Positions 35,635-43,559 of a stretch of 64,000 nt of DNA are shown here, in pieces. The DNA comes from Bacteroidota bacterium (GTDB lineage: Bacteria; Bacteroidota; Bacteroidia; Bacteroidales; Paludibacteraceae): positions 210,733 to 274,732 of the forward strand of contig JAEWUM010000040.1 of assembly GCA_023459355.1 (NCBI GenBank), given 5' to 3'. Numbering within the stretch: the first letter of the stretch is position 1; the number at the start of each line of letters is the position of its first letter. A model generated the notes under the pieces. That model had not been told where the DNA came from and did no database searches. It saw only the letters and a program-made list of their open reading frames with translations. Position numbers and translations under genes: made by a program.

Positions 35635-36654
35635 TTATTTGCTGTTTTTCTTGTAGTACTTAATCATTTTGGGGACAACTTCTTCCACGTTACCTGTAAT
35701 CACATAATCGGCAATGGCATTAATCGGTGCATCCGGATCATTGTTGATGGCGATGATCATGGCGCTTTCCTGCATCCCGGCGATGTGTTGGATCTGTCCG
35801 GAAATACCACAGGCGATATAGAGTTTCGGACGAACCGTGGTTCCGGTTTGACCGATTTGTCTTTCGTGTTCAGCCATGCCTGAATCAACTGCTGCACGTG
35901 AAGCGCCTACTTCGCCCCCCAGTACAGCCGCCAGGTCATACAGCATTTTGAAGTTTTCAGCACTTCCCATGCCATAACCTCCGGCTACGATGATAGGAGC
36001 CGCTTTCAGATTTACTTTCGATTTTTCCATGTGACGCTCAATCACTTCAATTACGAAATCGGTATCGGAAACATATTTCGAAACATCTAATTTTACTGTT
36101 TTTCCTGTATGTTTCGCATTACGGATTTCTTTCTTCATAACACCTTCGCGCACGGTTGCCATTTGCGGACGGCAATCCGGATTCACAATGGTGGCCACGA
36201 TATTGCCTCCGAAAGCAGGACGAATTTGGTACAACAGGTCGTTGTAAACTTTACCTGCTTTTTTGTCTTCATATGCTCCGATTTCAAGGGCCGTACAGTC
36301 GGCGGTTAATCCACTGAACAAGGCAGATGAAACCCTCGGACCCAAATCACGACCAATTGAAGTCGCACCCATCAGGGCAATCTGTGGTTTTTCTTCTTTA
36401 AAAAGATTCACCAATATGGAAGTATGTGGTAGTGTTGTATATGGCGACAAGCGTTTGTCGTCAGCCAGATACAAAGTATCAACACCATAAGGGAAAACCT
36501 GCTCCCCGATTTTATCCAACTGATAACCGGCAGCAACAGCTTCCAGTTTACATTGCTGCTTGTCGGCCAATGTACGGCCTTTGGTCAGCAGCTCCAGACT
36601 AACATCTGCTACGATGCCGTCTTCAATTTCTAAATATACGATTATGTTGTTCAT
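35635..36654 (-). CDS. etfA: Electron transfer flavoprotein alpha subunit
   Basis: About 339 residues from ATG 36654 (M-N-N-I-I-V-Y-L-E); an in-frame TTG at 36675 only extends into a dispersed repeat. N-terminal ETF domain with D-T-L-Y-L-A-D-D and the S-G-L-T-A-D-C-T-A-L segment, and a C-terminal FAD-binding domain with V-A-G-G-Y-G-M-G, K-L-Y-I-A-C-G-I-S-G-Q-I-Q-H and I-N-N-D-P-D-A-P-I. It forms the heterodimer with EtfB that collects electrons from acyl-CoA dehydrogenase. Encoded between etfB and the dehydrogenase in one minus-strand operon. Confidence 0.93.
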   Translation of the reverse strand: MNNIIVYLEIEDGIVADVSLELLTKGRTLADKQQCKLEAVAAGYQLDKIGEQVFPYGVDTLYLADDKRLSPYTTLPHTSILVNLFKEEKPQIALMGATSIGRDLGPRVSSALFSGLTADCTALEIGAYEDKKAGKVYNDLLYQIRPAFGGNIVATIVNPDCRPQMATVREGVMKKEIRNAKHTGKTVKLDVSKYVSDTDFVIEVIERHMEKSKVNLKAAPIIVAGGYGMGSAENFKMLYDLAAVLGGEVGASRAAVDSGMAEHERQIGQTGTTVRPKLYIACGISGQIQHIAGMQESAMIIAINNDPDAPINAIADYVITGNVEEVVPKMIKYYKKNSK

Positions 36655-36659
36655 TTTAT

Positions 36660-36750
36660 TAATGTCTGCGGTCAACGGTCTTTAGTCCACGGTCTTATTA
36701 TGCAGTCATTGGTCAGGTGATTGTTGACTGCCGACAGTAGATGGTTGACA
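36660..36750. repeat. Degenerate repeats in the etfB-etfA gap (GGTCAACGGTC / GGTCCACGG type)
   Basis: The 97-base gap between two operon genes holds GCGGTCAACGGTCTTTAGTC followed by CACGGTCTTATT, then GTCATTGGTCAGGTGATTGTTGACTG in looser form. Simple repeats built on GGTC(A/C)ACGGTCT are scattered in many Bacteroidales genomes between genes. No hairpin or terminator is apparent. Confidence 0.5.
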
Positions 36751-36751
36751 A

Positions 36752-37624
36752 TTAGCCGATTGTGTGGTTAGCAATTAGTTCTTTGATTAACTCTTCGATT
36801 TCACCATCAGCAGGCGTTAGACGCTTGCTTTCTTTGGCGGTAAACACAACACTCTCGATTTGTTTAACCTTGGTGGGTGAACCGGAAAGTCCGAGCCACT
36901 GTGATTCGTGTTCAATATCGGAAGCACCCCACTCAGCAATATTGAGGTAAGGGTGTGTTTCAAACAAATCAGTATAATCGGTAGAAGAAGCCTGACGCTC
37001 ACTAACCGTTTTGGCATTTTTGTATTTCAGGGTGAGTTTGGCGTGACGAGGACGACAATTGGCAGCAGAACCATTTACGGTAATAACTGTGGGCAGAGCG
37101 CCTTTAACTACCTCAACTCCTCTTTCCAGACGGCGTTTAACGGTAATTTTTCCTTTCGATAAATCAAGAATCTCTTCTGCATAGGTAATTTGTGGAAGTC
37201 CCAGTTTTTCGGCAACCTGCGGACCAACCTGAGCGGTATCACCATCGATTGCCTGACGACCGCAAATGATTACGTCCACTTTGCCGATTTTACGAATGGC
37301 GGCGGCAAGGGCATAAGAAGTAGCGAGGGTATCCGAGCCGGCAAATTCACGTCCGCTCAACAGAAAACCTCCGTCGGCTCCACGGTACATACTTTCACGG
37401 ATAATTTCGGCGGCACGGGCAGGTCCCATCGTCAGTACATGAACCTGTGCACCATCAACTTTAGATTTTAAACGAAGTGCCTGTTCGAGTGCGTTGAGAT
37501 CCTCCGGATTATAGATGGCAGGAAGTGCGGCGCGGTTGACCGTTCCGTCGGCTTTCATGGCATCTTTCCCAACATTACGCGTATCGGGCACTTGTTTTGC
37601 AAGCACAACAATATTAAAACTCAT
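36752..37624 (-). CDS. etfB: Electron transfer flavoprotein beta subunit
   Basis: A 290-residue protein starting M-S-F-N-I-V-V-L-A-K-Q-V-P-D-T. The ETF beta motifs are there: A-I-Y-N-P-E-D-L-N-A-L-E-Q-A-L-R-L, then G-R-Q-A-I-D-G-D-T-A-Q-V-G-P-Q and L-P-T-V-I-T-V-N. EtfB binds the AMP that helps fold the dimer and docks to dehydrogenases. It is the first gene of the etfB-etfA-acyl-CoA dehydrogenase operon; the promoter with two palindromes lies about 100 bases upstream. Confidence 0.93.
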   Translation of the reverse strand: MSFNIVVLAKQVPDTRNVGKDAMKADGTVNRAALPAIYNPEDLNALEQALRLKSKVDGAQVHVLTMGPARAAEIIRESMYRGADGGFLLSGREFAGSDTLATSYALAAAIRKIGKVDVIICGRQAIDGDTAQVGPQVAEKLGLPQITYAEEILDLSKGKITVKRRLERGVEVVKGALPTVITVNGSAANCRPRHAKLTLKYKNAKTVSERQASSTDYTDLFETHPYLNIAEWGASDIEHESQWLGLSGSPTKVKQIESVVFTAKESKRLTPADGEIEELIKELIANHTIG

Positions 37625-37727
37625 TTTGCGTATTATTATGGTTAATAAATAAATTTATTTCATTTCAATGAACAGGCTCCAATTTCGCCTAAAAGGAGAG
37701 TGTTTACCGGTTTATAAAAAACCCGCA

Positions 37728-37790
37728 CAAAAATAGCAGTTTTTGTTGAACATGCAACAAAAACCTGCACAAAATTTTAATAATGTGCAG
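37728..37790 (-). promoter_or_regulatory. etf operon promoter with two abutting 26-bp palindromes
   Basis: On the minus strand a TTG and a -7 box TATTTTTG (37735 down to 37728) are 19 bases apart, ideal for Bacteroidetes. The sequence 37739-37764 is an inverted repeat GTTTTTGTTG-N6-CAACAAAAAC covering the -33 box and most of the spacer. Directly next to it, 37765-37790 is CTGCACA-N12-TGTGCAG. Both are 26 bases long. They look like operators of a repressor (TetR- or GntR-type would be expected for fatty acid genes), but no regulator gene lies nearby. Confidence 0.65.
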
Positions 37791-37887
37791 AAAAAGGGTG
37801 CTGTTACCACCAGAACCGCCGCTTCAGAATAAAAGATGTTTGTGAAAAAGATAGTCCGGCGGAATAGCTTCTTCTTGTATATAATTA

Positions 37888-37925
37888 TGTCGTTCCGAGC
37901 GAGCGCAGCGAAGAGAGGAATCTGG
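37888..37925 (+). repeat. Dispersed repeat of the TGTC(A/G)TT-C-GA...GAATCT type
   Basis: TGTCGTTCCGAGCGAGCGCA followed by GCGAAGAGAGGAATCTGG. Related copies lie at 39274-39300 (inverted) and 39385-39411. This family is common in intergenic DNA of many Bacteroidetes. Confidence 0.65.
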
Positions 37926-37969
37926 AGTGCAGTTGCAGTGAGTGATTAATAATTTCTATCAGCAGAAAA

Positions 37970-38003
37970 ACAACGCGGGACTTTTCACAAAGTCCCGCGT
38001 TGT
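37970..38003 (-). terminator. 15-bp perfect hairpin with minus-strand T tract
   Basis: ACAACGCGGGACTTT (37970-37984) pairs exactly with 37989-38003 across a TCAC loop. Reading the minus strand, the hairpin is followed by TTTTTC, the form of an intrinsic terminator; on the plus strand no T run follows. There is no known minus-strand gene just upstream. Confidence 0.55.
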
Positions 38004-38193
38004 AAATAGGTATTAGTTTTTTTTAAGGTATAAAAAAGATTGTGTTGTTTAGTTAACGCTTGCAAAGAAAAGCTGAATTTTGTTTCAAAACAAATGAAAA
38101 AACATGTTTTACAACCTATTTTTTGCGTTTTATGCTCAAAAACATACTTTTTTTGATAAAAAACACTAAATATATATTTTTATAAAAAAGCTG

Positions 38194-38201
38194 TATCTTT
38201 G
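38194..38201 (+). promoter_or_regulatory. -7 box of the M28 peptidase gene
   Basis: TATCTTTG at 38194-38201, 20 bases before the ATG, so the leader is very short. No TTG at the usual -33 distance. Confidence 0.5.
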
Positions 38202-38221
38202 TTCGTCAAAATGAATATGCA

Positions 38222-39193
38222 ATGATAAGAAAAATTTATGTATTACTGATAATCGCGTCGTTTTTTTCTTGTAAACAACAGGCAAAGCCGCTTGCTTCAA
38301 ATGAAAATGCAGTTAATATCCCGGTCTTTTCTGCTGATTCGGCATATCAATATATACAAAAACAGGTTGATTTTGGTCCGAGAGTTCCAAATGCGCCTGC
38401 GCACAAGGCGTGTGCAGGGTATTTGGCCGCATCGCTCCGCAGTTTTGGGGCGGAAGTAACAGAGCAAAAGGTAAAACTGACTGCTTTCAACGGCGATGTG
38501 CTGGATGCTGTTAATATTATAGGATCTTTCAATCCCGGCTCCTCACAGCGGATTTTACTTTTTGCGCACTGGGATAGTCGACCTTGGTCGGATCATGACC
38601 CCGACCCGAAAAATTATACCAAACCTGTGTCGGGAGCTAATGATGGGGCAAGTGGAGTAGGCGTGTTACTTGAAATAGCCAGACAAATGGGTTTGCAATC
38701 GCCCCGTTTAGGTGTGGATATAATATTTTTCGATGCGGAAGATTACGGAGCTCCTGAAAATTACAGGGGTGATGCGGTCGATTCATGGTGTCTGGGTTCA
38801 CAGTACTGGGCGAAAAATCCGCATGTACAAGGTTATCGGGCTAAATTTGGAATTTTACTGGATATGGTAGGTGCAAGAGATGCCAAGTTTTATCGGGAAC
38901 ATATTTCTGATTATTACGCACGCAATGTAGTGGATAAAATCTGGAATACAGCTGCAAATCTGGGCTTTGATAAGTATTTTATCAATAAGTCAGGAGGCTC
39001 TGTAACAGATGACCATTTGTATGTGAATCAGATTGCCGGAATTCCCAGCGCTAATATTATACAGTATGACCCACTGAGTGAAAAAGGCTTTGGTGATTAC
39101 TGGCATACGGTAAACGACAATATGAGCAATATTGATAAGGAAACTTTGTTTGCCGTTGGTACAACAGTGCTGCATGTGGTTTATAATGAATGA
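38222..39193 (+). CDS. M28 family lipoprotein, glutaminyl-peptide cyclotransferase-like
   Basis: A 323-residue lipoprotein (lipobox F-F-S-C, Cys17). Zinc-site segments of M28 peptidases/glutaminyl cyclases are visible: F-A-H-W-D-S-R-P-W, G-A-N-D-G-A-S-G-V (metal Asp), F-D-A-E-D-Y-G (catalytic and metal acidic residues) and D-Y-W-H-T-V-N-D-N (metal His near the end). The A-H-W-D-S-R-P-W segment and D-Y-W-H-T are closer to animal-type glutaminyl cyclases than to aminopeptidases. Periplasmic cyclases of this kind make N-terminal pyroglutamate on exported proteins in Bacteroidales, often after signal peptide cleavage that leaves Gln; several signal peptides in this window end just before or at Gln (for example L-T-A-Q). 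Confidence 0.85.
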   Translation: MIRKIYVLLIIASFFSCKQQAKPLASNENAVNIPVFSADSAYQYIQKQVDFGPRVPNAPAHKACAGYLAASLRSFGAEVTEQKVKLTAFNGDVLDAVNIIGSFNPGSSQRILLFAHWDSRPWSDHDPDPKNYTKPVSGANDGASGVGVLLEIARQMGLQSPRLGVDIIFFDAEDYGAPENYRGDAVDSWCLGSQYWAKNPHVQGYRAKFGILLDMVGARDAKFYREHISDYYARNVVDKIWNTAANLGFDKYFINKSGGSVTDDHLYVNQIAGIPSANIIQYDPLSEKGFGDYWHTVNDNMSNIDKETLFAVGTTVLHVVYNE

Positions 39194-39203
39194 TAATTTT
39201 TAA

Positions 39204-39507
39204 CCATATAAGTCAATTAAGTTACATATAAGCTTTTTATATAAATTATCACTATTGTCCGGAAAAAAATATTAGATTCTTCGCTATGCTCAGAATGACA
39301 GTTCTTTATATTGATTTATGCAAGAGAGGGATTAGCTGGAGGCAAAGCTGTCAGCTAACCCTCTCTAAAAGATAAATTCTCGATTGTCATTTCGACCGAA
39401 GGGAGAAATCTATGTTGTAAAATATTTACCGGACAACAATGAAAAATTATAAGGTGATAAGCAAAAACGCAATAATAACTTATATGTAACTTAATTGACT
39501 TATATGG
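39204..39507. repeat. 304-bp nested palindromic element with 29-bp inverted termini
   Basis: The outer 29 bases (39204-39232, starting CCATATAAGTCAATTAAG) are exactly complementary to 39479-39507. Further in, TTATCAC (39246-39252) and GTGATAA (39464-39470), then TTGTCCGG (39255-39262) and CCGGACAA (39429-39436), pair. Next come inverted copies of the AGATT...AATGACA repeat (39274-39300 and 39385-39411). The core is a hairpin, AGAGAGGG-A-TTAGCTG (39323-39338) with CAGCTAACCCTCTCT (39352-39366). A shorter relative with the same ends lies at 51278-51379. The element stops 11 bases before the proB ATG. Confidence 0.8.
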
Positions 39508-39518
39508 TATATTTAAAT

Positions 39519-40595
39519 ATGAAGTACAAAAAGATAGCAGTAAAGATAGGAAGCAATGTCCTGACCAGACCGGATGGAACACTGGATATCACCCGGATGT
39601 CGGCACTGGTCGATCAGGTGGCCGCATTGCACAAAAAAGGCGTGGAAATCGTGCTGATTTCATCCGGTGCTGTAGCTTCAGGAAGGAGTATCATGGGGGT
39701 GTCGAAGAAAATGGACGTGGTGGATCAACGTCAGCTTTTTTCGGCAGTCGGACAGGCAAAATTGATTAATCACTACTGGGATTTGTTTCGGGAGCACGGG
39801 ATTACGGTAGGGCAGGTCCTCACCATGAAAGAGAACTTCAGCAGCCGCCGGCATTATCTCAATCAGCGAAACTGCATGCAGGTGATGCTCGATAATAAAG
39901 TGATTCCTGTCGTAAATGAGAATGATACGGTTTCTGTTTCGGAATTGATGTTTACCGACAACGACGAATTGTCCGGACTGATTGCCTCGATGATGGATAT
40001 GGAAGCATTGATTATCCTGAGCAATATTGACGGTATTTTCAATGGATCACCCGATGATCCCAATTCAAAGGTGATACGGGAAATCAGAAAAGGCGAAGAT
40101 GTGTCTGATTTTATTCAATCTTCGAAATCATCTTTCGGGAGAGGAGGTATGGCAACCAAGACATCTATAGCGCGTAAAATTGCTGATGAAGGAATAGAAG
40201 TCTACATTGCCAACGGAAAGAAGGAAAGTATACTGATTCGGTTGTTGGATAAAAAATCGGACGTGGTATGCACACATTTCGTAGCGTCCTCGGATACCGT
40301 ATCTTCTGTAAAGAAGTGGATAGCCCATAGTGAGGGTTTTGCCAAAGGTGAGATACATGTGAATGAAAATGCCGCGAAAGCGCTGACAGGAGAAAAAGCA
40401 GTCAGTTTGCTTCCCATTGGAGTTACGGCAATCTCAGGAGAATTTGAAAAAGATGATATAGTAAAAATTATAGATGAAAGCGGGAAATTTCTGGGTGTTG
40501 GTAAAGTCCAGTACGACAGCGAAAAAGCCCGCGAACTAATCGGAAAAAAAAATCAAAAGCCGATAATACATTGTGATTATCTATATTTAGAATAA
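39519..40595 (+). CDS. proB: Glutamate 5-kinase
   Basis: About 358 residues from ATG 39519 (M-K-Y-K-K-I-A-V-K-I-G-S-N-V-L); an in-frame TTG at 39495 lies inside the palindromic element and is rejected. Amino-acid kinase domain with V-L-I-S-S-G-A-V-A-S-G, V-N-E-N-D-T-V-S and L-S-N-I-D-G-I-F, G-R-G-G-M-A-T-K, then a C-terminal PUA domain (~residues 275-358). It phosphorylates glutamate in the first step of proline synthesis, and proA follows downstream. The 253-base proB-proA gap with repeats is long for an operon, so proA may have its own promoter. Confidence 0.94.
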   Translation: MKYKKIAVKIGSNVLTRPDGTLDITRMSALVDQVAALHKKGVEIVLISSGAVASGRSIMGVSKKMDVVDQRQLFSAVGQAKLINHYWDLFREHGITVGQVLTMKENFSSRRHYLNQRNCMQVMLDNKVIPVVNENDTVSVSELMFTDNDELSGLIASMMDMEALIILSNIDGIFNGSPDDPNSKVIREIRKGEDVSDFIQSSKSSFGRGGMATKTSIARKIADEGIEVYIANGKKESILIRLLDKKSDVVCTHFVASSDTVSSVKKWIAHSEGFAKGEIHVNENAAKALTGEKAVSLLPIGVTAISGEFEKDDIVKIIDESGKFLGVGKVQYDSEKARELIGKKNQKPIIHCDYLYLE

Positions 40596-40599
40596 CCAA

Positions 40600-40705
40600 T
40601 GACGGTGCCTCATAAGCGCCCAACTGCTGCGTTGCTTTCGATGCTCGGATTCGGTCACGTACTTCAGTACGCTCCCTCATCCTCAATCTCAGCGCCTTGC
40701 ATTTG
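40600..40705. repeat. REP-like palindromic unit
   Basis: GC-richer block after proB centred on the short palindrome CGTAC-TTCA-GTACG (40659-40672). Flanking arms such as GGAT...GTCACGTAC and GTACGCTCC...ATCC pair imperfectly. GCGCC occurs near both outer ends. It recalls extragenic repeats found in several bacterial groups; no coding potential is seen. Confidence 0.5.
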
Positions 40706-40796
40706 AAAACTTCTGAAACACCTTAGCAGTTTCTTGATAAAAAATATCTTGAGACAGCTCCATAGAATGAATTTCTTTTGTGTATCTTAGGTTTTT

Positions 40797-40816
40797 CTTT
40801 TGTGCCTTTTGTGGTT
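40797..40816 (+). repeat. Exact 20-bp dispersed repeat, copy 1
   Basis: CTTTTGTGCCTTTTGTGGTT, 32 bases before the proA start. Identical copies lie at 45698-45717 (same strand) and 45598-45617 (inverted). Confidence 0.85.
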
Positions 40817-40848
40817 CGTAAAGATATAAACCAACAAAATAATGAATT

Positions 40849-42081
40849 ATGAACTGGAAACAAAACTCCCTCAACGCTTCGCGCACATTAAATTTAGTGA
40901 CTGGTGATACCATTAATCAGGTATTGCTGGATTTGGCTGATGCAGCCGTTGCCAATACCGCCCATATCCTGACGGAAAATGCGAAGGATTTGTCCATGAT
41001 GGATCAATCAAACCCGATGTACGACCGTTTGTTGTTAAGCAAAGAACGTATCGAAGGCATCGCAGCCGATATCCGCAATGTGGCAAGTCTGCCATCTCCG
41101 CTTGGTAGGGTGAAAATGGAAACTGGTCGTCCCAATGGCATGAAAATCACCAAAGTCAGTGTGCCTTTCGGGGTGATTGGAATTATATATGAAGCTCGTC
41201 CGAATGTTAGTTTCGATGTATTTTCCCTTTGTCTGAAATCCGGGAATGCCTGTGTGCTAAAGGGTGGAACAGATGCTTACAACTCAAACAGAGCTATTGT
41301 GGATCTGATTCAGGAAGTGTTGGTAAAGCATGATTTGGATAAAAATATCGTGACCCTGCTTCCTGCCGGAAGAGAAGCCACAGCCGAATTGATGAACGCA
41401 GTGGGTTATGTGGATTTGATTATTCCGCGGGGAGGAAAAGGACTGATTGAATTTGTGCGAGATAACTCCCGAATCCCTGTGATTGAAACAGGTGCAGGCA
41501 TTTGTCATACTTATTTTGATGAATTCGGGGATATGGAAAAAGGTAAATCTATCATTTTTAATGCTAAAACCCGCCGGGTAAGTGTTTGTAATGCATTGGA
41601 CTGTTTGGTGATACATACATCCAGACTGAAGGATCTACCAGCTTTATGTGCAAAATTAGCAGAAAAAAAGGTGATTATTTATGCAGATGAACCTTCTTAT
41701 GCTGTTTTAAAAGATAATTATCCATTTTTAGAGCATGCTGTTGCGGAAAGTTTCGGAACCGAGTTTTTAGACTATAAAATGTCGGTTAAAACCATTTCGT
41801 CCGTTACCGAAGCTGTTGACCACATTTCAGTTAACAGTTCCAAACATAGCGAATGTATCATCAGTGAAAACGAACAAAATATTCGGTATTTTGAAAAAAT
41901 GGTCGATGCAGCCTGCGTTTACACCAATGTTTCGACTGCTTTTACCGATGGTGCACAGTTTGGTCTCGGTGCTGAAATCGGCATCAGTACACAGAAAATG
42001 CATGCACGTGGCCCCATGGCATTAGAAGAGCTTTGCTCCTATAAATGGATTATAAAAGGTGACGGGCAAACGCGTTCTTAA
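40849..42081 (+). CDS. proA: Gamma-glutamyl phosphate reductase
   Basis: A 410-residue aldehyde-dehydrogenase-fold enzyme that makes glutamate semialdehyde with NADPH, the second step of proline synthesis. Typical segments: G-V-I-G-I-I-Y-E-A-R-P-N-V-S, A-C-V-L-K-G-G-T-D-A, I-P-R-G-G-K-G-L-I and the catalytic cysteine in R-R-V-S-V-C-N-A-L-D. Near the C terminus, A-F-T-D-G-A-Q-F-G-L-G-A-E-I-G-I-S-T is conserved. Length matches the family. Downstream of proB with repeats between them. Confidence 0.95.
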   Translation: MNWKQNSLNASRTLNLVTGDTINQVLLDLADAAVANTAHILTENAKDLSMMDQSNPMYDRLLLSKERIEGIAADIRNVASLPSPLGRVKMETGRPNGMKITKVSVPFGVIGIIYEARPNVSFDVFSLCLKSGNACVLKGGTDAYNSNRAIVDLIQEVLVKHDLDKNIVTLLPAGREATAELMNAVGYVDLIIPRGGKGLIEFVRDNSRIPVIETGAGICHTYFDEFGDMEKGKSIIFNAKTRRVSVCNALDCLVIHTSRLKDLPALCAKLAEKKVIIYADEPSYAVLKDNYPFLEHAVAESFGTEFLDYKMSVKTISSVTEAVDHISVNSSKHSECIISENEQNIRYFEKMVDAACVYTNVSTAFTDGAQFGLGAEIGISTQKMHARGPMALEELCSYKWIIKGDGQTRS

Positions 42082-42300
42082 ATCTTTAAATACAACATTC
42101 ACAGCTTTGTAATTAAAATATTTTTCGATTTTTTTGCATATTCGAAAATATTTGTTTTCCTTTGTCGCTGAGAATGATGCGTAATATATCGCAAGGTTAT
42201 TTCCGACTCTTACCTAAGGGCAGGTTTTGTTTTAACCAGAACGTTTGTTTATGCTGTTCTTAAAAGGTTTATTTTATTCATTTTATTTTTTTATTTTTTT

Positions 42301-42543
42301 ATGAACATTTATGTAGGTAACTTAAGTTACAGAGTCCGTGAAAATGACCTGCAAGGGGTTATGGCCGAATACGGTCAGGTGCAATCATGCAAAATCATCA
42401 AAGACCGTGAAACAAACAAATCAAAAGGTTTTGCTTTCGTGGAAATGGATGATGCAGGTGGCGAAAAAGCTATTGCAGAACTGAACGGAGCTGACCTGGA
42501 CGGTCGTACCATGGTAGTTAAAGAAGCCAGACCAAAAGCTTAA
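42301..42543 (+). CDS. RRM-type RNA-binding protein
   Basis: An 80-residue single RRM domain: RNP2 is I-Y-V-G-N-L (residues 3-8) and RNP1 is K-G-F-A-F-V-E-M (~41-48). Such small RRM proteins are widespread in Bacteroidetes, where they bind RNA and influence many transcripts, and in other bacteria are cold-responsive. The 219-base upstream gap holds AT-rich sequence with a T-rich run just before the ATG and small GGTT/AACC stems; I could not place a clear -7 box. A terminator follows at once, so the gene is transcribed alone. Confidence 0.92.
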   Translation: MNIYVGNLSYRVRENDLQGVMAEYGQVQSCKIIKDRETNKSKGFAFVEMDDAGGEKAIAELNGADLDGRTMVVKEARPKA

Positions 42544-42566
42544 CAAACTTTCTGATTCAGGAATTA

Positions 42567-42602
42567 AACTTCTGTTGTCCGGGTGATAACAGGAGTTTTT
42601 TA
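42567..42602 (+). terminator. Terminator of the RRM gene
   Basis: AACTTCTGTT (42567-42576) pairs with AACAGGAGTT (42588-42597, one G-T wobble), then a T tract. Confidence 0.8.
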
Positions 42603-42779
42603 GTTTTATATACCCTACAGTATAGTAATGTTAGTAACAGTTCCATATCCAAATTTTGTGTAGACAAAAACAAGTTTCTATACTCATCTTAAACAATTCT
42701 ATTGCTTAAAAATAAGAAAACGAAAAATGGTGTTTTTCGATTGTCTGCGTGATTAGTCTTTTATTTATTATTCCTCTCT

Positions 42780-42877
42780 GTTATAGTCGGCGTTATAAGT
42801 CTATGTGGTTATAATCTCAATTATAGCCATAATAGGTTATAATTTCTGCTGTAATAAGAAATAATTTTCTATATTTG
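42780..42877 (+). promoter_or_regulatory. Array of TTATA operators and -7 box upstream of satD
   Basis: Five TTATA(A/G) units start at 42781, 42793, 42809, 42821 and 42837, giving intervals of 12, 16, 12 and 16 bases. Units 3 and 4 (GGTTATAAT and ATTATAGCC) form an inverted repeat. A perfect -7 box TATATTTG is at 42870-42877, 20 bases before the ATG; there is no TTG at -33. The region 42604-42779 holds no gene. Confidence 0.6.
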
Positions 42878-42896
42878 CAAAAAAAATCAGCACAAA

Positions 42897-43559
42897 ATGA
42901 ACAAGATAGCGGTATTGACAGGAGATATTGTTAATTCTCAAAGAATCAATGAAGTTAACAATGAGGTATTGCTTGATACATTGAAAGCTATATTTAATGA
43001 GATTGCGACTGTAAAGGGTGTTGAACTTCCTGTAGAAATATGGCGTGGCGATAGTTTTCAGGTAATTGTTCAGAAACCAGAATTGGCCATGGAAATTGCA
43101 GTATTATTCAGAGCCGGATTGCGCAGTAAAACGCACGTGGAAGGAAATAAAAGCGAACTTTGGGATGCACGAATAGGTATAGGGGTGGGGGATATCAGTT
43201 ATAAGGCAAGTACAGTTGCGTCATCTAATGGAGAAGCATTTGTACTTTCGGGTTCGGCTTTCGACGTGATTGATAAGAGTAGATATTGCTTGAATTTAAT
43301 GTCGTCGTGGAATGAGATAAATGCAGAAATGGGTGTCGCGACAGCATTAGCCGATGTGATAATAAGCAATTGGTCGAAAAAACAATCGGAAGCAGTTTAC
43401 CTGTATATGCTTTATAACCACAGTCAGACAGAGCTTGCAAATCAACTTCGGATAACACAACCCGCACTGCAGAAAAGACTTAACGAGAATGGAAATTATT
43501 ACAGATTGGAATTGTTTCTGAAACGCTATAAACTCTTAATTGGAAAGTATGCAAATTAA
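42897..43559 (+). CDS. SatD family protein
   Basis: A 220-residue protein starting M-N-K-I-A-V-L-T-G-D-I-V-N-S. The first ~150 residues are SatD-like (E-I-W-R-G-D-S-F-Q-V, then A-R-I-G-I-G-V-G-D-I). This part resembles a nucleotide-cyclase-type fold with G-D-I and R-G-D-S-F motifs. The last ~55 residues contain a helix-turn-helix (H-S-Q-T-E-L-A-N-Q-L-R-I-T-Q-P-A-L-Q-K-R), suggesting DNA binding. Streptococcal SatD is encoded in an acid-tolerance operon; the Bacteroidetes role is unknown. The next gene, a DUF3307 membrane protein, overlaps its end by 11 bases. Autoregulation through the TTATA array is a reasonable guess. Confidence 0.75.
   Translation: MNKIAVLTGDIVNSQRINEVNNEVLLDTLKAIFNEIATVKGVELPVEIWRGDSFQVIVQKPELAMEIAVLFRAGLRSKTHVEGNKSELWDARIGIGVGDISYKASTVASSNGEAFVLSGSAFDVIDKSRYCLNLMSSWNEINAEMGVATALADVIISNWSKKQSEAVYLYMLYNHSQTELANQLRITQPALQKRLNENGNYYRLELFLKRYKLLIGKYAN

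Larger units (their letters stand above)
37625..38221. other. Long divergent intergenic region between etfB and the M28 peptidase gene
   Basis: No gene is supported in this ~600-base stretch. From left to right it holds the etf promoter/operators, a TGTCGTTCC-type dispersed repeat, a strong hairpin, an AT-rich stretch and the peptidase -7 box. Each is listed separately. Confidence 0.6.

Noticed and set aside
39495..39518. TTG start for proB
   Set aside because: It is inside the 29-bp arm of the palindromic element; ATG 39519 gives the normal ProB N terminus.
40600..40705. A tRNA or other small stable RNA after proB
   Set aside because: No T-loop (GGTTCGA-type) or anticodon arm pattern; the block fits a REP-like palindrome better.
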